Notes: generated by a model not told the origin, from the letters alone. Numbered from the stretch's first letter, positions 44,846 through 55,758 are shown. The stretch is 64,000 bases of DNA from an uncultured Poribacteria bacterium (GCA_951828515.1 OX639992.1:930001-994000), one strand, 5' to 3'. Made by a program: numbers and translations.

Positions 44846-45904
44846 ATGGAACTCGGTTTTTTCACAATGCCTTTACATCCACCCGGCAGTGATACAACCA
44901 AGACGCTTGATCATGATATTGAGCAGATGGTCGTACTGGACGAGTTGGGGTATAAAGAAGCGTATGTTGGTGAGCATTTTACGTTCACGTGGGAGAATAT
45001 TCCGTCTCCAGACCTTTTTATCGCAAAAGCGGCTGCGATGACAGAGAACATCGTCTTCGGCACCGGGATTACCTGTATGCCGATACACAATCCTGCCGTT
45101 GTCGCGCATCGCATCGCGCAACTTGACCATCAAACGCACGGACGCTTTCATTGGGGCGTTGGGTCAAGTTCCACGCCGAGCGATGCGGAGATGTTCTTGG
45201 CGGACGGGGACAGGCGGCAGTCGACCCGGGAGGGAATTGAAGCCGTACTCAAGATTTGGACAGACCCAGAACCCGGACATTACAAGAGCGATTTCTGGGA
45301 ATTTAAAATTCCCCAAGACCGTCCGAATATTGTCAGTGTCCACATGAAGCCTTACCAAAAACCGCACCCCCCGATCGCAATGGCGGGGTCGTCTGCTAAA
45401 TCCGATACGCTCGTGCTTGCTGGCGAACGCGGTTGGATTCCGATGAGTATTAATCTCGCACATGTTCCTATTATCAAGACGCATTGGGATGCGGTTGAAG
45501 AGGGGGCGGAAAAGGCTGGCTTATCGCCATCTCGTTCGACATGGCGTATTGCTCGCGAGGTCTACGTTGCGGATACCACTGAACAGGCGCGCAAAGAGGC
45601 ACTTGAAGGCACGCTCGGACGTGATTTTAGGGACTATTGGTTCAACTTATTCAGTCCAGGAAACTTCAAACCGGATCCCGATATGGATGACGCCGACATG
45701 AGCCTTGAACATCTGTTAGATACCTTGTGGATTGTTGGAAGTCCAGATCACGTTGCCAACCGTTTACGTGAACTCTATGACGAAGTCGGTGGTTTTGGAG
45801 TATTACTCGCCATGGGACACGAGTGGGAACCCAAGGAACAGTGGTTGAACTCAATGACGCTCCTCAAGAACGAAGTGATGCCGCAACTGGCGGATCTGAC
45901 ATAG
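44846..45904 (+). CDS. LLM-class flavin-dependent oxidoreductase
   Basis: The 352-residue protein is a luciferase-like monooxygenase: MELGFFTMPLHPPG, the EAYVGEHF strand, GTGITCMPIHNP and HRIAQLDHQTHGR. It would use FMNH2 from a reductase to oxygenate or degrade a small organic molecule. The start follows an AAGGA supplied by the repeat array (spacing 11). Two hairpins lie after the stop. Confidence 0.85.
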   Translation: MELGFFTMPLHPPGSDTTKTLDHDIEQMVVLDELGYKEAYVGEHFTFTWENIPSPDLFIAKAAAMTENIVFGTGITCMPIHNPAVVAHRIAQLDHQTHGRFHWGVGSSSTPSDAEMFLADGDRRQSTREGIEAVLKIWTDPEPGHYKSDFWEFKIPQDRPNIVSVHMKPYQKPHPPIAMAGSSAKSDTLVLAGERGWIPMSINLAHVPIIKTHWDAVEEGAEKAGLSPSRSTWRIAREVYVADTTEQARKEALEGTLGRDFRDYWFNLFSPGNFKPDPDMDDADMSLEHLLDTLWIVGSPDHVANRLRELYDEVGGFGVLLAMGHEWEPKEQWLNSMTLLKNEVMPQLADLT

Positions 45905-45909
45905 TAGTA

Positions 45910-45962
45910 GGCACACTCTGTGTGCCGTGAAACTTAAAGGTAGTAGGCACACTCCGTGTGCC
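45910..45962. repeat. Tandem GGCACAC-TCY-GTGTGCC hairpins
   Basis: Two copies of a 7-base stem with a 3-base loop (45910-45926, 45946-45962) share the flanks GTAGTA and CGT and are 36 bases apart. They may slow or end transcription after the flavin oxidoreductase gene. Confidence 0.7.
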
Positions 45963-46006
45963 GTTTCCCTTTACGACTCGTCGCAGCCAGAACCAGGAGA
46001 CTTCTG

Positions 46007-47239
46007 ATGACTACCCTCATGGCAGGTGCTGCAGAGACTGTCATTACCTCCATTAAGGACAGACCTGAGGTTTACGCAGAGTTGTATGCGCGCGCATTGG
46101 TGCTCGCCGATGGTGAAAAACAACTCGCTATCGTAACGGCGGACTACGGGCAGTTCACACTCCAGTACAACAAAGTGCTACTTGAAGCAATCCAAGGGGC
46201 AACGAGCATACCACCAGAGCATGTCGTCATTAACTGTAGCCATACGCATAACGCGCCAGGGGTTGACGGACGGGAGATGAGTGAAGCATCTGAAGCGTGG
46301 TTGGCGACCTGTCTCGCTGAATTGGTGAAAGATGCAGTGGGTAAGCTTGAACCTGCGACCTTACGCGTTGGACGTGCGCCTGTCCAAGTCGGCTATAACC
46401 GTCGCATAATGAATGACGAGGGTTATATTACCATGGCACCCAACCCCGAAGGTTCCGTTGTGCCGTGGGTTGACGTGTTAGGGGCTTACGACGCAAATGG
46501 AGACATCATCTCAGTGCTGTTCTCTCATGCCGCGCACCCGGTGATTGTCCACTGGTCGAGCGAGGAGATAGGTGCGGATTTCCCCGGCTATGCCGTTGAG
46601 CATCTGCGCAATTTCTTGGCGTTGAAGCCGAAAAGTATTTTACTCTTCGCGCAAGGCTGCGCCGCAGACATCAACGGGTATCCGTTACGAGGGGGTTTCA
46701 GTGCTTGTGATGTCGCCGGATTCACACTCGCGTTCGCAACACACCAAGCGTTAAAGACAGCAACTGAAGTTCCTGCTGCCCCTCTTAAAGCGTGTTCAAA
46801 GTTAGTCAGTTTACCGTTCCGTGATCCGCCATCAATTGCGGAATGCGAGCAATTAATCAAAGAATTCCCTGACGATGAACGCTATGTCGCTTTATTAGAA
46901 GTCGCGAAAAGCGGTGAGAAGCGTACCTTACCCTTCCCAATAAGCGCATTTGCTGTCGGCGATGCGCTCTGTTTCCTGTCTGTATCGCATGAGCTTTTTT
47001 CGGAGTATCAACGCTTTGCGGACGAAACCTCACCGTTCTCACACACCTTCGTTTTTGGATATACAAACGGCAGTGAGGTTTATATTGCGACCAGAGCCGC
47101 TTACGAGTTGGGGCTGAAGGCAGGTTATGAAGCAGGACCCCGGAACCATGCGCTCAGTGGTCCGTATCGGTTAGCGTTGGTGCCAGCAGTCGAAGAACAG
47201 ATTCGTGAGGAAATAACCGACCTATTAGGAAAATTATAG
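46007..47239 (+). CDS. Neutral/alkaline ceramidase N-terminal domain-like protein
   Basis: The start at 46007 follows AGGAGA; the upstream frame lies in the hairpin region. The 410-residue protein matches the neutral ceramidase catalytic domain (INCSHTHNAPGV, SHAAHPVIVH, FAQGCAADINGYP), whose His residues bind zinc. It is shorter than full ceramidases (about 650-700) and lacks a signal peptide. Related proteins are annotated as ceramidase-like amidases of unknown substrate. Sphingolipid hydrolysis would fit a sponge host but is not shown. Confidence 0.78.
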   Translation: MTTLMAGAAETVITSIKDRPEVYAELYARALVLADGEKQLAIVTADYGQFTLQYNKVLLEAIQGATSIPPEHVVINCSHTHNAPGVDGREMSEASEAWLATCLAELVKDAVGKLEPATLRVGRAPVQVGYNRRIMNDEGYITMAPNPEGSVVPWVDVLGAYDANGDIISVLFSHAAHPVIVHWSSEEIGADFPGYAVEHLRNFLALKPKSILLFAQGCAADINGYPLRGGFSACDVAGFTLAFATHQALKTATEVPAAPLKACSKLVSLPFRDPPSIAECEQLIKEFPDDERYVALLEVAKSGEKRTLPFPISAFAVGDALCFLSVSHELFSEYQRFADETSPFSHTFVFGYTNGSEVYIATRAAYELGLKAGYEAGPRNHALSGPYRLALVPAVEEQIREEITDLLGKL

Positions 47240-47250
47240 TAAAACCCAAA

Positions 47251-47297
47251 ACACCATCCTCGCTGGCGGGGTTTCCCAACCCCGCCAATCTTGGTGT
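47251..47297. repeat. Palindromic hairpin element (GGCGGGGTT stem)
   Basis: Inner stem GGCGGGGTT (47265-47273) / AACCCCGCC (47278-47286) with loop TCCC; outer ACACCA/TGGTGT pairs. Member of the GGTT-loop-AACC hairpin family. Confidence 0.75.
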
Positions 47298-47461
47298 ATA
47301 ATTAATTGTGGGCTTCACAATCACTGTAAATTTTACTATAAAAGATTCGTGAAGGGCACAACTTGCAATCTGTAAGTATCGGGCACCGCAGGGTAACACC
47401 GATGTTCAGAGGTTTCTTGTGTGTAGTGTGATACTGATACCAGTATGAATGACTGTATCCT

Positions 47462-49402
47462 TTACTGGTCAAAAGCGTTTGCAACAACGACCAGATCCAA
47501 AATGTTGATGACACCATCGCCATTGACATCGACCCTCGGATTATCGGGGCTCTCTCTGCCAATATGTTGTGCGACCATTACCAGATCCAGCACATTCACA
47601 ACGCCATCGACGTTGATATCGGTTAGGACCTCTATACCTACTATATCTATGTTCCACGTCTGTTCCCAACTCTGTCCCGTTCGGACACTTTTCAAGAATC
47701 CCTGTGTTTTAACCATGACTGGGTTCCTCAGCAGCCAAGGTGCGCGGATCCGGATGGTTGGTAAAATTCCCCATACGATATAAGCCTCCTGAAAGGGTCT
47801 ATAGAGTTCAGGTTCTGCATCTGCGTTTGGCACATGAAAGCCGTAGGGTATCGTCCAAGGCGAAAACAGAAAAGAACTAATCGGATGTGGCTGTTTATTA
47901 TAATGACTCCAGCGTTGTGCTACGTTCGTATTGAAGAAGGTACCTTCATGAACATTTTCACCACCGAGCACAATTCCCGGCATCGCTTTCAGCAATTCCT
48001 TATGCAGCAGGATGTTCCCCTCTGGACAGGTTAATCCTTCTATAAGCCCATTTGGGTCATTTCTAAAAAGTGTATTGATATCCAAGTGAAACCCATCTAT
48101 CGGATAGGTTTCATACACATTTTTTAGTTGCCCAACGACATATTTTCTCCAAGTGCTTGACGCTGGATTAATATAAGCCGTTGAGTGGGGGTATGACGGA
48201 TCATTCCATCTGTAACCGAGTTTGTGTCCTTTGAATGGATGGCGAAGTTGAAACTTCTCAACTTCTGGATAGAGCGGATGAGTCGGTGAACAACTTACAA
48301 CATTGGCATAGGGCATGACTCGAAATCCATAACTATGCGCGACTTTGAGAAAAGCACCGAATTCGGGTCCGGGTGTGTGATCCGGGAGAGTCTCACTTCC
48401 GTCAGAACTTGGATTTCGCCAACCCAGTAGATATATCAAGGTCGTTGACGGATTTACATGTTTGGCTAATTCCGGTAAAACATCTACTCTCAAATTCAGG
48501 TAAACAACCAATTCAATGTCTCTGACCCATGCGGGCGGTTGCTTGGGTTGGAAAGCGGTTTTCATCCAGTCTCGATAAATGCGTGCAGGAATCTGCCAGT
48601 CGCCTCGGTATGCGTTCAATCGCCACTCAACGGATGTAATCTCATTCTTATCTCGGAAGGGGGCGAAATTGTGCGTCTTAAAACTGATGCCAAAATGCTC
48701 GCCACTCGGCGCATGATATACTCCTTTGAACCGAAAAGTTGTATCCGTGCTGCGCACGAAGAACCCACCACCTCCACCTTGCAGGATGGCGAGTTGCGCT
48801 TCCCACCTCTCTGGATACTCAAAATCTCTAAAACCTCTCTTAGGAATCTCAGAGGCGGCATCAATAATTTCACCACAATGCGCAGGTAATATAACGTCAA
48901 CCTGCTGGCTATTGAGGTTCCCGCATCCCCACATAACACTTATGATATGTTTTGAAATGCCGTGCTGTTGAATAACGAGGTCCCCTGTATCAGCATCTAT
49001 ACTAATGCGAATCCGAACCGTTTTATCGAATCTAAAACCCCATCTATAATTCGAATAATCAGAATGATACGCGATTTCTACGCTCAAAGGGGATAACCTT
49101 TTGGATTCTACCTCCCAAGTATCATCTATGAGTTCAGAGTGATCATCTTGTCCCTCCTCGTGTTGTATGGATAGACCACTCCATCCATTTGATTGACCTT
49201 GGGGTGGTAACGTGTAAGTTTCCTTGGTGAGTTTGTTGTGGAAGTGAACCAGCACGCCATGTTCAAAGCGCACCTGATAGCGATCTGTCTCCGCAAGCAC
49301 TTCACCTTGTTCTCCAAGCGTTAAAGTGTTTGCCAACCCAGCAGCCACTAAGACGAACTCTAATATCAAAATATAAATACATTGCGCACAAAACTTTCTC
49401 AT
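47462..49402 (-). CDS. Secreted glycosidase-like protein with dockerin
   Basis: The 646-residue protein has a signal peptide (to about AAGLAN) and AAAGGAGAT. Residues about 30-290 are a beta-rich domain; about 290-560 look like a TIM barrel (RVMPYANVVSC, the strand-end IDGFHLDINTLF, VLGGENVHEG) comparable to DUF6259-like glycoside hydrolases. The C-terminus is a dockerin (DINVDGVVNVLDLVMVAQHI, DVNGDGVINILDL). Exported; dockerin suggests docking on a cohesin, such as those at 49510 and 55865. The substrate cannot be told. Confidence 0.72.
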   Translation of the reverse strand: MRKFCAQCIYILILEFVLVAAGLANTLTLGEQGEVLAETDRYQVRFEHGVLVHFHNKLTKETYTLPPQGQSNGWSGLSIQHEEGQDDHSELIDDTWEVESKRLSPLSVEIAYHSDYSNYRWGFRFDKTVRIRISIDADTGDLVIQQHGISKHIISVMWGCGNLNSQQVDVILPAHCGEIIDAASEIPKRGFRDFEYPERWEAQLAILQGGGGGFFVRSTDTTFRFKGVYHAPSGEHFGISFKTHNFAPFRDKNEITSVEWRLNAYRGDWQIPARIYRDWMKTAFQPKQPPAWVRDIELVVYLNLRVDVLPELAKHVNPSTTLIYLLGWRNPSSDGSETLPDHTPGPEFGAFLKVAHSYGFRVMPYANVVSCSPTHPLYPEVEKFQLRHPFKGHKLGYRWNDPSYPHSTAYINPASSTWRKYVVGQLKNVYETYPIDGFHLDINTLFRNDPNGLIEGLTCPEGNILLHKELLKAMPGIVLGGENVHEGTFFNTNVAQRWSHYNKQPHPISSFLFSPWTIPYGFHVPNADAEPELYRPFQEAYIVWGILPTIRIRAPWLLRNPVMVKTQGFLKSVRTGQSWEQTWNIDIVGIEVLTDINVDGVVNVLDLVMVAQHIGRESPDNPRVDVNGDGVINILDLVVVANAFDQ

Positions 49403-49509
49403 AACTTTATCTCCTTTGACTGCTGACTCAGCTCAACCCACCCATCAACGATGGATAACCGGAAAGTTAATAAACATCAGTATCTCAGCGATCATAAGGT
49501 CATATGGTA

Positions 49510-52500
49510 CTATTTTACGATAACCATCCGCCGCGAATACGATAAACCATCCGCCTGCAGTTGGTAGAAATAGATACCACTGGCGACGCGTTCACCGACA
49601 GCGTTTCTGCCATCCCAATAGGCGGCGCGACTCCGACTCGTATAATAGCCTTCATGCTGGTGTCCGAGATTCAGTTGGCGGACGATAGTCCCCCGCATAT
49701 CATAGAGAGTGATTGTCACCTCACTCGGGTTTGCCAAGTGATACGGTATCCATGTCTCTGGATTGAACGGATTCGGATAGTTCGGAAGTAGTGCCGTCTC
49801 TTCTGGAATCAACACTGCTAAGAGACTTTGAAGGAAAGCGATACCCTCTTGGAAGGCAGTGGAACCGTCATCGGCAACGTGTGCCTGTTCGATCCATGCC
49901 TGTATCATCGCGAGATTTAATTCCCCGTTATTCATCACAGCAATAGCAGAGGGCGCGGCAGCAGCCGACTTACCCATGTGTTGTGCCACGAGAATCAAAT
50001 CTAAGATGCTGACGACACCATCACCGTTTACGTCTACTGCCGAGTTGGCGGGTGCCGTTTCTCCTAAGTGTTTTGCGATGAGTATGATGTCCAGGATACT
50101 CACCTGTCCATCCCGGTTTATATCTCCGGTAGTGAACCGCTCCTCCACAACAATAACAACCTTACGAGGCTCGGCGGGGATAGTCTCACCCGTGCTGGAA
50201 CCAAACTGAAAGTTATGCAATACCAATTGCGTCTGTCCGTCCGCTTTTGCTGAGAAGGTCACCGACAGTAACGCACCCGTACCGGTGACACCGTCTCCGC
50301 TGAGACTCGCTGAACTGAGACCTCTGATTCTCCCAGCGGTGTTATCAATTGTTCCTCTTTGAAAGAAGGTCGTTGCGCCCTCTGTTTTCAGAAATTCTCC
50401 TTCGTTTACCTCAATTGCTTTGAGTGCTGCAGCATCGAATGCGATATCAAACTGCCATCCCGCTAAATTGGGCACGTTTTCTCCGCTAATATCAAGGGTA
50501 AATGTATCGCCGACATGGATTGCGGGATTGGAAAACGTGTATCTAACACCGGAGTTTGACACTGTATATTCTGTCTCTGGTTCAAACCCAAAAGAGCCCT
50601 GACCATCGCTGAGAAGTGCAACTAACAAGACATTTTTTCCCTGCTGAAGTGTCACACGGTAATCATCCGTATACTCAGTGTCTCCCCTTCCCGAGTGACG
50701 CGTATGCTGGTGAATCAAAGTTCCATTGAGCCAGACTTGGAGCTCAGAGGGACTGCCGACATATAAGGTTGTTGCCTGTTCCCGTGGCGAAAATAGGAGC
50801 ACAGATCCATAAATGGCACCGCCTGGAACAGGAGGTTTCAACATATCCGCCATCCGCCCTGTAGACGGGAGTTTGTGAGAAGTCCACACGCTATTACCGA
50901 CAGATTGCCCTTCTACTGCCCCACGTGCAGCAATCTCTGCCTCTGTTACTTTTCCACCAGTTACCTCCGATAGTAAATCTCTCTGTAGTAAAGACCAGCG
51001 GTGGTTAGTAACGTCCACGTCCGGTAGGACAGCCCACAGCCAGGGTCCCTCTATTTTCGGGCCTCCTCCTGAGAACCCGGGATTGCCGTACCAAATGAGT
51101 TTTATACGCTCACGGACCCCATCCAAAGGTGAAAAATCCGATATCTGGTTATTACTCAGATCTAACCACTTCAGATTGGGTAATGCTGATAGTGCTGATA
51201 TGTCTGAGATGTTGTTACGTCCAAGGTGTGCCCGTTCCAAGGTGGTGAGTTTCTCTAAAAATGAAAGATTAGAGATTCCACACTGGTGCAGCCATAGTTC
51301 TTTTATAACTGTCAATTCTGATAGAGGAGATACGTCCACTTTACTACCTCTTCCAAGATCTATCTTTGCGAGTTTTGGTAACTTTGTTAGAGGTGATAAG
51401 TCAGGAACAGGTTCGCCTGACCCCCAATAGGAAAAAGTTTCCAAGCTGATTAATTTCGCGATGGGTGATAGATTACCGGGCGGTTCAACACGCAACCTTA
51501 TCCCAGTGAGGCTTTTTAAATTCACAAGAGGTGAGAGGTCTGGGATTGGGTTCTTATACATAGATAACCACCGTAAGTTTGTTAATCCTGATAGTGGTGA
51601 GATGTCAGATATTTCATTATTATATATTCCGAGTGATCCTAAACTTTTTAGGTCTGCCAGTGGTGAAATATCCGAAATCTTATTTCCTTGTATCCCCAGT
51701 CGACCGAGTTGGGTTAACCCTGCAACTGGAGAGAGGTCGGATACCAGATTGCCACGAATTTCTAAAGCCTCCAGATTTGTTGCGAACTCAAGTCCCCTCA
51801 AATCCTTAATGTCCTTCCCGTTGGCATCAAGGCGTTCTAATGTTGCCATCTCCGCCACTGTAATAGTGGACTTCGGTGCTTTGCCAAGTGCGTCTTCAAT
51901 TGCGGCGCGTAGGTTCGGGTCGGGGAAATGAACAGATTCCCCAGGGATGCGTTCCTCCCGAGGGACAACTGGCTTAACCACACTACTATCAGGTGAACTC
52001 AGTGTGGCAACGATTTCACTGAAATTCGATGTCCATGTATCCCTTTTCACGCTGCCACTCGCACTTGTTAGCACACCCAATCCCAAGTTTTTTAGACTCG
52101 CGTTCTCACGAATCTTTCGGAGGAACGTCTCGATTTCCAAATCGACTGCCGCGGCAGCATGCGTCGCACCAAGCGGTCTTTGAAACGCCTCGTAGAATCG
52201 TTGAACCGGTTCAATGCCCCCGAATACATCGCCTGACGCTTCAAGTGCTTGACGGTAACGCGCCGTATCTTTCTCTACATGCGCAGCCATCACAGATTGC
52301 TCCGTATAGAGTCGCAAGGCACGCGCTTTGTCAAACGGCGGATTTGGGTTCTGCTTGACGACTGCCCGCACCTGATCTTCAAAATCTTTCATTCCCTCGG
52401 TGTGACACCCGATACAGGAGAGTCCATTGCGGACAGTCGGATCACTCGCTGCCGGATTCGACACGATGCTTATCGGTGCCGCATCAAGTCGCCTGCCGCC

Positions 52501-53637
52501 AGCATCTACCAGATAGTATGCCTGTAAGCCATTCGGAAGGTTGAAGATAATCTCACCACCGTCGTGCGTGAATGAGAGCGGATGCGTAAAGATATTCTGT
52601 GTCCCGACACTCCCAGCAAAGTCGTAGCTTTTCCAATACGCGCCATACCGTGAGGTGTGGCGTTCCACAACGCGGTTGTTGCTCGAGACACCCGAATCGC
52701 TGAACCCCGCACGCCAGACGCGTCTGCCTGCTGCGTTCCGAGTATTTTCAACCACATTTACTTCCAATCGAGTTTCCAGTTCACGATCCGTCTCGGGGAG
52801 TCCCAAAATGTCATGGTAGAGGGGTGGTAAAGAGGCAGTCGCCAGAAACCAATCCACATGAACGAACGGCACCTCGCACGCTAACTCCTCCCGCAAATTC
52901 GTCAGTTTTTCACGCAGACTTGTCTGTGTTGGTGCCTCAAACTCAATTTTGTAGGGATATACCTGTTCAATCTGTGTCCACCTGTTGGTTCCGATTTCCC
53001 ATTCATAATCGCGGAGATCAATATAGAAAATCGTCTCTTCCCGATCAATCGGCTGTGGTCTGATGACTTCGCGTCCCCAAGAGAGACTATTCACGAGTTT
53101 AGAGAGTGCCCGTTGATAGGCGTGGAGTCCTTCCGCACTCTCACCCGCATTGTAGAGATGCGTCATCGTAAAATAGCGTGTGAAGGCGCGGTCAAATGGT
53201 GAAAGCGAGTTGATATGCTCCTCAATCGTTTCAAGCATTTCTTTAGGGGTAATAAAGGTCCCATCCGCTTCAGAAGTGCTTTCCCAACTCGGCGCACCCG
53301 CTTGAATCCAATTACTGATCGTCAGAATCGCGGCAGGAGGCAGTTGGGGTTGTCCGAGTGGCATCCGTTTTGCCGGATCGTTTACAAGCAACCGCTTATA
53401 GAGTTCAGATTCAATCGGTCTTCCCGGGACAACTACCCCGGTCTCAATGAGTGCTGTATGCTCGATAATGATTTCCTCAGTAAATGCCCCATGTTCGCCA
53501 TGACAGTTGAGGCAACTTTGTTCAAAAATCGCATACGCCTGTTGTGCAAGATTCTCTTGCGCGTTAACACTGTAAAAATTGCCCAGAATGACGGTCAACA
53601 GCAAAACGAATATAATAAAAATTTTCCAGTTTTTCAT
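49510..53637 (-). CDS. Giant surface protein: c-type heme motifs, LRRs, cohesin, dockerin, sorting domain
   Basis: The start at 53637 follows GAGGAGG. The 1375-residue protein has a signal peptide (to VNAQ), a cytochrome c-like motif CLNCH (42-46) and a second CIGCH near 410 in a cytochrome-like domain. SDS22-type LRRs (NKISDISPLADLKSL) lie at about 570-850. A cohesin-like domain is at about 1022-1165 (VGDTFTLDISGENV, LAGWQFDIAFDAA), a dockerin at about 1169-1220 (INRDGQVSILD, VNGDGVVSILD), and a FlgD/T9SS-like C-terminal domain (NYPNPFNPETWIPYHL, VASGIYFYQLQA) ends it. Probably surface anchored. Close paralog at 55865. Confidence 0.8.
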   Translation of the reverse strand: MKNWKIFIIFVLLLTVILGNFYSVNAQENLAQQAYAIFEQSCLNCHGEHGAFTEEIIIEHTALIETGVVVPGRPIESELYKRLLVNDPAKRMPLGQPQLPPAAILTISNWIQAGAPSWESTSEADGTFITPKEMLETIEEHINSLSPFDRAFTRYFTMTHLYNAGESAEGLHAYQRALSKLVNSLSWGREVIRPQPIDREETIFYIDLRDYEWEIGTNRWTQIEQVYPYKIEFEAPTQTSLREKLTNLREELACEVPFVHVDWFLATASLPPLYHDILGLPETDRELETRLEVNVVENTRNAAGRRVWRAGFSDSGVSSNNRVVERHTSRYGAYWKSYDFAGSVGTQNIFTHPLSFTHDGGEIIFNLPNGLQAYYLVDAGGRRLDAAPISIVSNPAASDPTVRNGLSCIGCHTEGMKDFEDQVRAVVKQNPNPPFDKARALRLYTEQSVMAAHVEKDTARYRQALEASGDVFGGIEPVQRFYEAFQRPLGATHAAAAVDLEIETFLRKIRENASLKNLGLGVLTSASGSVKRDTWTSNFSEIVATLSSPDSSVVKPVVPREERIPGESVHFPDPNLRAAIEDALGKAPKSTITVAEMATLERLDANGKDIKDLRGLEFATNLEALEIRGNLVSDLSPVAGLTQLGRLGIQGNKISDISPLADLKSLGSLGIYNNEISDISPLSGLTNLRWLSMYKNPIPDLSPLVNLKSLTGIRLRVEPPGNLSPIAKLISLETFSYWGSGEPVPDLSPLTKLPKLAKIDLGRGSKVDVSPLSELTVIKELWLHQCGISNLSFLEKLTTLERAHLGRNNISDISALSALPNLKWLDLSNNQISDFSPLDGVRERIKLIWYGNPGFSGGGPKIEGPWLWAVLPDVDVTNHRWSLLQRDLLSEVTGGKVTEAEIAARGAVEGQSVGNSVWTSHKLPSTGRMADMLKPPVPGGAIYGSVLLFSPREQATTLYVGSPSELQVWLNGTLIHQHTRHSGRGDTEYTDDYRVTLQQGKNVLLVALLSDGQGSFGFEPETEYTVSNSGVRYTFSNPAIHVGDTFTLDISGENVPNLAGWQFDIAFDAAALKAIEVNEGEFLKTEGATTFFQRGTIDNTAGRIRGLSSASLSGDGVTGTGALLSVTFSAKADGQTQLVLHNFQFGSSTGETIPAEPRKVVIVVEERFTTGDINRDGQVSILDIILIAKHLGETAPANSAVDVNGDGVVSILDLILVAQHMGKSAAAAPSAIAVMNNGELNLAMIQAWIEQAHVADDGSTAFQEGIAFLQSLLAVLIPEETALLPNYPNPFNPETWIPYHLANPSEVTITLYDMRGTIVRQLNLGHQHEGYYTSRSRAAYWDGRNAVGERVASGIYFYQLQADGLSYSRRMVIVK

Positions 53638-53766
53638 GTGTTTTCCTCCTCGTCCTAAGCCTTTGATTCGCAATCTATAAGGGTAGTCACAAGCGTTGCG
53701 AATTGAAATCTTCTGGTAGAGAGTGACAGGATAATATAGATTCGATAAGATCCTCACGTTATTAGT

Positions 53767-55758
53767 TTACTCAAAAGCATTTGCGACGGCGACGAGATCC
53801 AGGATGTTGACTGTTCCATCGCCGTTGACATCTGGTGCCTCCTTACCGAAGGCGTTTGCGACGGCGACGAGATCCAGGATATTGACGATGCCATCACCAT
53901 TGACATCAGTGGGCGATGAGACCTTCTTCAAGTAGATCTCACCATCTAAATCAGGGAGGGTGTGTGATACGCCGGTGATACTGCTTGTGACACCGGTCAC
54001 AGATTCTATTAATTGGATCTGCTGTGCTTTGCCACTGCGATTATACACCGCCCATCCGTTAGTGAACTCTCGGATAAACAACCCATCGCGACCTTCGTAA
54101 GTCTTTCCTTTTTCTCCGATCGGACGACCCAAGTCGGCATCCCAGAAATCGTAGTAGTAGGTTCTAAGCGGATGAGGTTCCGAACTCACCGAAACATACC
54201 CATCTGAATGCGTGAGACTGAGTGCTGTAAATAGGCGCATTACGCGTTGGCTTCTTGGAGGTCTATGATCAACTTGACCCCATAAAAGTGTAAAAGAGGG
54301 CTCCCTTAAGTTCGACTCATACCACTTCATAATGTTCTCAAAATGATACAAATCTTTATGTGTGTAGTTTGGATTTGGCTCATGAGCTTCTATAAAAATA
54401 CCATTGATATACGGCGCAAAATGCGGAATTTCGTCCCTTGAATTAACCATAATCAAAAAATCTTCTCGGACATTTGCACGGATCCCTTGAAGTATTTGGA
54501 GCCTGGCACTCAGTTCATCTTCTGGTGTGACGAGACTGCTAAGTTCACCATGGAAATCTGGGTGCCAACGATCCAGCCAGATACCATCATACAGTCCACA
54601 CTTTGCAATCGCAATAGTTTGTTGAATAATCATTTCGATAACATCTGGATGTGTAAAATTGACAAGGCGTTCCGCTTGTGGGTCTAAACTATCTCCACGA
54701 ATTGCTATCGAATCGTCCTTATTTCGGAACCAATAAGGTGAATCGTCAGGAAGATTGAGGAAACGCCCATCAAAATATGCAATCTCAACAATAAATATCA
54801 TATTCGGATTTTCACGGATTGCATCCCTATGGACTTGCAAGAGATGTTGGCCATCGGTCGTCCGTACCTTTCCACCGAATGGAGAATGAAAGGTACGTGA
54901 AAAAACAAATGGATGAAATGGCTCGAACATGAAAGAGAAATCGTAGCGGACGAACTGATCGAATGTATCCGGATATTGTTCAGAGTCGCCGCCTCTCTTA
55001 TGTGTCAGAAAAGCAGACGGATACTCACGACTCTCAATTCTCTCTTTTACGGGACGGACATACGTTGGACTTTCAAAGTCACAAATTGTAACCAGAAATG
55101 CCTCTATTATAGCAGGATCCGCGGATACAAACTGACCTGCCACCGAGTTTGGGTTATTCAGTATACCAAGCGATTCTAAATTCGTTAGATTCAATAAAGG
55201 TGTAAAGTCCACTATTTGATTCGTACCTACTTGAAGATACGTTAATGCAGTTAGACTTGATAAAGACGAGATATCTACGATCTGATTTCCTCCGAGGTTC
55301 AACACTTTGAGGTTCACCAACCCCTTAAGCGGTGAAATATCCACAATTTGGTTGTCTTGCAATTCCAAGACTTCCAGATTAATCAATCCTGCGAGCGGTG
55401 TTATATCCGAAATACGATTACCATACAACTTTAAGACCCGTAAGTTCTCAAGTCCCGCAAGCGGTGTTAAATCCGACACTTCACTTCTAACAATAGACAA
55501 GAATTTAAGGTTGATGGCATGTTCAAGTCCCCTTAAACTCTCAATATCACCTTCTATTACCAGGTCGTATAATCCTGTCATATCTGCGGGAAGCATCGAT
55601 ATCTCGTCAGGGATTCCGAGTCTTTCACGGATAGCCAGGCGGAGGTTCGGATCCGGCATCCAGTCTTCTTCGTTCTCTGCGTGTGTGATACCTCCGAGTG
55701 TGGCGATCAGTAGCAGTCCGATCAACATAACTGTAGATATGAATCCATTAATTTTCAT
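53767..55758 (-). CDS. Secreted LRR and glycosidase-like protein with dockerin
   Basis: The 663-residue protein has a signal peptide (to about THAE) and GGAGGAGA before the ATG. LRRs (residues about 30-220: SEVSDLTPLAGLENL, NRISDITPLAGLINL) lead into a TIM-barrel-like region (IAKCGLYDGIWLDRWHPD, FLIMVNSRDE, LTHSDGYVSV), like putative glycoside hydrolases. Two dockerin loops (DVNGDGIVNILDLVAVANAF, DVNGDGTVNILDL) end it. Paralogs follow at 60197 and 62592. Confidence 0.75.
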   Translation of the reverse strand: MKINGFISTVMLIGLLLIATLGGITHAENEEDWMPDPNLRLAIRERLGIPDEISMLPADMTGLYDLVIEGDIESLRGLEHAINLKFLSIVRSEVSDLTPLAGLENLRVLKLYGNRISDITPLAGLINLEVLELQDNQIVDISPLKGLVNLKVLNLGGNQIVDISSLSSLTALTYLQVGTNQIVDFTPLLNLTNLESLGILNNPNSVAGQFVSADPAIIEAFLVTICDFESPTYVRPVKERIESREYPSAFLTHKRGGDSEQYPDTFDQFVRYDFSFMFEPFHPFVFSRTFHSPFGGKVRTTDGQHLLQVHRDAIRENPNMIFIVEIAYFDGRFLNLPDDSPYWFRNKDDSIAIRGDSLDPQAERLVNFTHPDVIEMIIQQTIAIAKCGLYDGIWLDRWHPDFHGELSSLVTPEDELSARLQILQGIRANVREDFLIMVNSRDEIPHFAPYINGIFIEAHEPNPNYTHKDLYHFENIMKWYESNLREPSFTLLWGQVDHRPPRSQRVMRLFTALSLTHSDGYVSVSSEPHPLRTYYYDFWDADLGRPIGEKGKTYEGRDGLFIREFTNGWAVYNRSGKAQQIQLIESVTGVTSSITGVSHTLPDLDGEIYLKKVSSPTDVNGDGIVNILDLVAVANAFGKEAPDVNGDGTVNILDLVAVANAFE